64,000 nucleotides of DNA from Burkholderiaceae bacterium (GTDB lineage Bacteria > Pseudomonadota > Gammaproteobacteria > Burkholderiales > Burkholderiaceae_D), in the NCBI GenBank assembly GCA_030158675.1, contig JAOASL010000040.1, forward strand, positions 137,249-201,248, read 5' to 3'. The notes beneath the pieces are model-generated. The model was not told the origin of the DNA and made no database searches. It saw only the letters and a list, made by a program, of their open reading frames with translations. Made by a program: the position numbers and the translations under genes. This document shows positions 60,650 to 64,000 of the stretch, piece by piece. Position 1 is the stretch's first letter. Each line of letters starts with the position of its first letter.

Positions 60650-61321
60650 TTATTCCTGGTTGTCCGCCGCGCGAACCGCGGCGACGAATGCGCGCATCAG
60701 CGCCGCATCCTTTACACCCTTCGCCGCTTCGATGCCGCTGCTGACATCGACGGCGTGCGGGCGCACCCGACGCACGGCGTCAGTCACATTTTGCACGTTC
60801 AAGCCACCACTCAAAACGGCCTGACGCGCGATGTCTGCGGGAATGAGAGACCAATCGAAAACCTTTCCGGTGCCACCGTAAGCGTCACTCCAGGTGTCAA
60901 GCAGCAGCCCGGAAAAAAGCGGGCCGGACGCACGGTACTGGCGATCGAATTCTAGCAAATCCGCAGCCTTCGTATCGGGACTGATCCTGAGAGCGCGCAT
61001 AAACGGGCGGCGCACCGCCTGGGCGATCCGGGCACACTGTTCCGGTGTCTCGTCACCGTGGAACTGCAGCAGCGTGATTGGCGCCGCCGCGACCACCTCG
61101 CGAACCAGCACTTCTTCCGGATTGACGAACAAGCCGACCGCCGTCACATAGGACGGCAGCCGTGCGAGCAATTCGCCGGCCCGGACCGGCGTGACGCTGC
61201 GTGGCGAAGGCGGGAAAAACACCAGGCCGATGGCGTCGGCCCCAGTCTCGACAGCCACCGTCACATCGTCCGGTCGCGACAGCCCGCACAGCTTGATCCG
61301 GGTACGTTGATTTGTCGTCAT
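60650..61321 (-). CDS. trpF: Phosphoribosylanthranilate isomerase
   Basis: 223 residues from [10 protein letters not shown]. Catalytic Cys12 in [10 protein letters not shown] and Asp in [26 protein letters not shown] at the end. Starts one base after the truA stop (TGATATG), so translationally coupled to it. Confidence 0.95.
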   Translation of the reverse strand: MTTNQRTRIKLCGLSRPDDVTVAVETGADAIGLVFFPPSPRSVTPVRAGELLARLPSYVTAVGLFVNPEEVLVREVVAAAPITLLQFHGDETPEQCARIAQAVRRPFMRALRISPDTKAADLLEFDRQYRASGPLFSGLLLDTWSDAYGGTGKVFDWSLIPADIARQAVLSGGLNVQNVTDAVRRVRPHAVDVSSGIEAAKGVKDAALMRAFVAAVRAADNQE

Positions 61322-61322
61322 A

Positions 61323-62114
61323 TCAGATAAAGGGCAGAGAGTCCTGCATCTGCGGCAGGGTCCAGCGCGGATCGTAGTCGACTCGCGCAAGATAGAGTCC
61401 ATCGGGACTGAAGGTCGGCGCGGCCACTTCGCGGTTGCAGCCGGCCAGCAGCTCGGCCATCCATTCGATCGGGCGACTACCACTGCCGACCAGAATCAAT
61501 GAGCCAACGATGTTGCGAACCATGTGGTGCAGGAAGGCATTGGCACTCAGCGTGACGACCACCAGATCCCCATTACGGCGTAGCGTGATCGCACGCATTG
61601 AGCGAACCGGCGACCGTGCCTGACATTCGGCGGCGCGGAATGCAGAAAAATCATGCTCGCCGATCAGTGCCTGCGCGGCCTCTCCCATCAGGTCAGCATC
61701 CAGCGGACGAAACATCCAGCCGGCGCGACCGCTCCAGAGAGGCGAGCGCACAGCGTTGTTATAAATTACATATTGGTAGGTACGTGCGGTCGCAGAGAAT
61801 CGCGCGTGAAATCCTGTGTCTCCTCCGTCGACTTCCGCTGCCCAACGCACTGCAATCGACAAAGGCAGGAAGGCGTTCACGCCACGCACCCACGAAAACA
61901 GCTCACGATTGAGTTCGGTATCGAAATGCACGATCTGCCCGATCGCATGTACGCCGGTATCGGTACGGCCGGCGCAGACAGTCGGCACCGGGCACTGGCA
62001 AAATTTTGCCAGTGCGGCTTCCAGCGTGTCCTGCACGGTCTGCCGGTGCGGCTGGGTCTGCCAACCCTGCCAGGGAGCGCCTTCGTACTGCAGGCCTAGC
62101 GCGATGCGTTTCAA
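61323..62114 (-). CDS. truA: tRNA pseudouridine(38-40) synthase
   Basis: 263 residues. Catalytic Asp52 in CAGRTDTGVHAIGQ. Begins at a TTG (62112-62114) giving the usual N terminus KRIALGLQYEG; no in-frame ATG nearby and the Shine-Dalgarno is weak. Modifies positions 38-40 of the tRNA anticodon arm. Confidence 0.95.
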   Translation of the reverse strand: MKRIALGLQYEGAPWQGWQTQPHRQTVQDTLEAALAKFCQCPVPTVCAGRTDTGVHAIGQIVHFDTELNRELFSWVRGVNAFLPLSIAVRWAAEVDGGDTGFHARFSATARTYQYVIYNNAVRSPLWSGRAGWMFRPLDADLMGEAAQALIGEHDFSAFRAAECQARSPVRSMRAITLRRNGDLVVVTLSANAFLHHMVRNIVGSLILVGSGSRPIEWMAELLAGCNREVAAPTFSPDGLYLARVDYDPRWTLPQMQDSLPFI

Positions 62115-62297
62115 ACGGTGTCTTTGTCGGGTAGAGGGAGAACCGGGCCAGCCCGGACCATGGCGATGGAATCCGGCTGCCTGCGCCGCTACCGAGACGC
62201 GATGAACACAGGAATAGCCAGGCCGCTGCCGAATCCGCCAATGATAAGAAAATACAGGTCGTGATATGGCGGTTCGGCTCAGTCGCCGACGCGAATT

Positions 62298-64000
62298 TTA
62301 CGCGAGTTGGCCCAATAACGACCGTGCGCGCCGTGCCAGCTCGGTATGACCGGACCCGGCGACTTCCCCCAGCAGCTCGCGCGCGCCATCGCGGTCACCG
62401 ATTTCCTGGCAGGCCAGTGCCAGCTCCAGCTTGGTGCTGAGTGCGGCCTCGTCGGCAGACCCTGCATCGGAAGGTGTGCCGGCGTCGATTCCGGCCAGGC
62501 TGAAATCAAGCGTATTCGACGGCGGAACTTCCCGCATTGGCGACGGTAGCACCGACGCTGGCATGGACGCAGTCTCGTCCCTGCCGCGCTCATCGAGCAG
62601 GCCCTCAAGCCGCAGGCCAAAATCTTCGACCGGAGAAGACTGCGGAGACGCAGCGGGCGTATCGGCTGGATGCGATGCAGTCGACACATCGAACAGGCGA
62701 TTACCCGGATCCAGCTGACGCCCAAGCTGCGCGGCCCGTTCCCAGTCGCCACCTGCCCCGTGCGTAAGCACACGCAATTCGGTGGCCAGTGCACCGAATT
62801 TCTGCCTGTCCTTGCGGGCGGCGTAGATCTCGAGCAGCTTGACCCGCAATCCATCGCGCTGTGGATGCGCACGCAGCGCATCGAGCAGGATTTCTTCGGC
62901 TTGTTCATCGCGACCGTAGGCGATGTAAACGTCAGCTTCGGCCACCGGATCGACTTCGTTGGCGTCGATCTGGCTGACCGAAGGCACGAAGTTCGAATGA
63001 AATTCACTCTGACGCGTATCGACATGGCGGCCGCCAGCGTCAGCAATCACGGTTGCCCTCACCACCGGCTCAACCGCTTGTGCCTCCAAAGGCTTGCTTC
63101 GACGACGCCAGCGCAGCACGGCCCAGATCAGCGGCAACAGAAGGAACAAAGCCGCTGCCGCACGTGTCAGCGGCCCCTCCGGGATCGCCTGCAGCAGCAT
63201 CGATGTGGCGGCCGGTGTGCTGTTTCGCGGCTCGGCGGGCATGGGCCGTGGCGGCCGCTTGCCTGACAATGGGCCTGCCTGCGGAGCTTCAGTACGCGGC
63301 GCAATCTCAGGCGTCGGATTCGGGGCCGGAGTGGGTGCCACAGTAGGCTCGGCCGCAGATTGCGGCTCGGTCGCTACCGTGGGTGTGCCACTCTTCATCG
63401 TCGGTGCGGCGCGCTGCTGTACGGCGGCCAGTTCACCGTTTCGGATCTCAAGCATCTGTTGTAGCTGTCCGATATTTTTTTCGAGCGCTGCAATGCGAGA
63501 GCTTGTATCGGCTTGTGCTTTATCGCTCGCAATTTTGTCCAAGGCATCGGTCGCCGTCGTCTTGCCATCGGCCCTGTCGTTGCCACCGGGCGCGGACAAT
63601 GTCAGCTTGTCCTTCGGCACCGCCACAGATTGAGGTTCGTCGCCCCGTATGCCCACTTGTCCGCTGCTACTGCGAATGCCCTCAGTCTGCGACTTGCTGT
63701 CGCTCGCCGACGGCGCAAGGTTTGCGGCTGGTTGCGCTATCCGTTGCTGATAACGAAGGAAATCAAGCGTCTGCGCATGCAGCATGCGCAGCGCCTGCGC
63801 GGGTTCGATCGCACGAATGGCGTCCGAGCCGGGCACGCGCAACACGCTTCCGCGCCGGACGCGATTGATATTGTGGTCGATGAATGCCTCAGGATTGGCG
63901 TTCTGCAGTGCGACCATCACTTGTTCGAGCTGCAGGCCCTCCGGCCTTATCTCGGCACCGATCAAGCGCAAGGTGTCGCCGCGGCGAACAACACGGGTGG
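62298..64000 (-). CDS. fimV: FimV/HubP family protein, C-terminal part (runs off the window)
   Basis: 567 codons visible; the N terminus is outside. LysM-like peptidoglycan-binding region at the edge (VRRGDTLRLIG...SVLRVP), a coiled-coil segment (RIAALEKNIGQLQQMLEIRN), a Pro/Ala/Thr-rich periplasmic stretch, one membrane helix (ALFLLLPLIWAVLRWRRR), then an acidic cytoplasmic tail with TPR-like repeats and the C-terminal FimV domain (LALACQEIGDRDGARELLGEV). This is the layout of FimV/HubP, a polar landmark protein tied to type IV pili and twitching. Located upstream of truA as in other betaproteobacteria. The 183-nt gap to truA shows no clear gene. Confidence 0.9.
   Translation of the reverse strand, partial: TRVVRRGDTLRLIGAEIRPEGLQLEQVMVALQNANPEAFIDHNINRVRRGSVLRVPGSDAIRAIEPAQALRMLHAQTLDFLRYQQRIAQPAANLAPSASDSKSQTEGIRSSSGQVGIRGDEPQSVAVPKDKLTLSAPGGNDRADGKTTATDALDKIASDKAQADTSSRIAALEKNIGQLQQMLEIRNGELAAVQQRAAPTMKSGTPTVATEPQSAAEPTVAPTPAPNPTPEIAPRTEAPQAGPLSGKRPPRPMPAEPRNSTPAATSMLLQAIPEGPLTRAAAALFLLLPLIWAVLRWRRRSKPLEAQAVEPVVRATVIADAGGRHVDTRQSEFHSNFVPSVSQIDANEVDPVAEADVYIAYGRDEQAEEILLDALRAHPQRDGLRVKLLEIYAARKDRQKFGALATELRVLTHGAGGDWERAAQLGRQLDPGNRLFDVSTASHPADTPAASPQSSPVEDFGLRLEGLLDERGRDETASMPASVLPSPMREVPPSNTLDFSLAGIDAGTPSDAGSADEAALSTKLELALACQEIGDRDGARELLGEVAGSGHTELARRARSLLGQLA

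Noticed and set aside
62203..62275. Possible tiny membrane peptide (YFLIIGGFGSGLAIPVF) on the minus strand between fimV and truA
   Set aside because: It resembles a single membrane helix but has no ATG, GTG or TTG start at a sensible place and no Shine-Dalgarno; kept only as a curiosity.

Overview
The window is a compact, GC-rich, mostly housekeeping segment of a betaproteobacterial chromosome. The gene order (rpoE-ygfX-fabF-acpP-fabGDH-plsX-rpmF-yceD, rluC/rne, the 14-gene nuo cluster followed by a DUF2818 gene, tRNA-Leu-secG-tpiA, pnp-rpsO, leuA-pssA-psd, ilvC-ilvH-ilvB, and fimV-truA-trpFBA-accD-folC-dedD-purF) is the one known from Burkholderiales. Oxalobacteraceae (Herminiimonas/Herbaspirillum-like) is my best guess; this is inferred from gene order and protein style, not from a search.

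Layout. 1-7.3 kb: fatty-acid/phospholipid operon on the minus strand (yceD to fabF), closed by a terminator, then a ygfX-like gene and the first codons of rpoE. 7.3-15.2 kb: maf and an RsmI-like methyltransferase (+), an rluC-HAD-Rieske-sppA operon (-), then rne (+) with a long structured leader. 15.2-18.1 kb: copper module copZ/copA next to two adjacent copies of a 98-bp inverted-repeat element. 18.2-33.6 kb: nuoA-N (complex I) plus DUF2818 and a Nudix ADP-ribose hydrolase. 33.8-36.2 kb: tRNA-Leu(GAG), secG, tpiA, a quinone oxidoreductase and another copy of the 98-bp element. 36.3-39.7 kb: rpsO-pnp and a divergent heat-shock gene with a textbook sigma-32 promoter. 39.8-48.9 kb: leuA, pssA, psd, then a 497-residue AT-richer orphan gene splitting the block from ilvC-ilvH-ilvB. 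49.0-52.4 kb: RDD membrane protein, alpha/beta hydrolase, TetR regulator, fasciclin protein, LOG protein. 52.4-64 kb: PLP sulfur enzyme, purF, SPOR protein, folC, accD, trpA, trpB, trpF, truA and a fimV gene running off the right edge.

Main points of interest. Both branched-chain amino-acid operons carry leader-peptide signatures not usually drawn on annotations: a Leu-rich 25-residue peptide upstream of leuA, and a 29-residue Val/Leu/Ile-rich peptide followed 10 nt later by a perfect intrinsic terminator upstream of ilvB, which looks like a transcription attenuator. A 98-bp element with 15-bp perfect terminal inverted repeats is present in at least two full copies and one degraded copy. The orphan gene at 43.5-45.0 kb has no family I recognise and interrupts an otherwise conserved block. 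cvpA, normally between the SPOR gene and purF, is absent. No IS element, prophage, CRISPR array or rRNA gene was seen.
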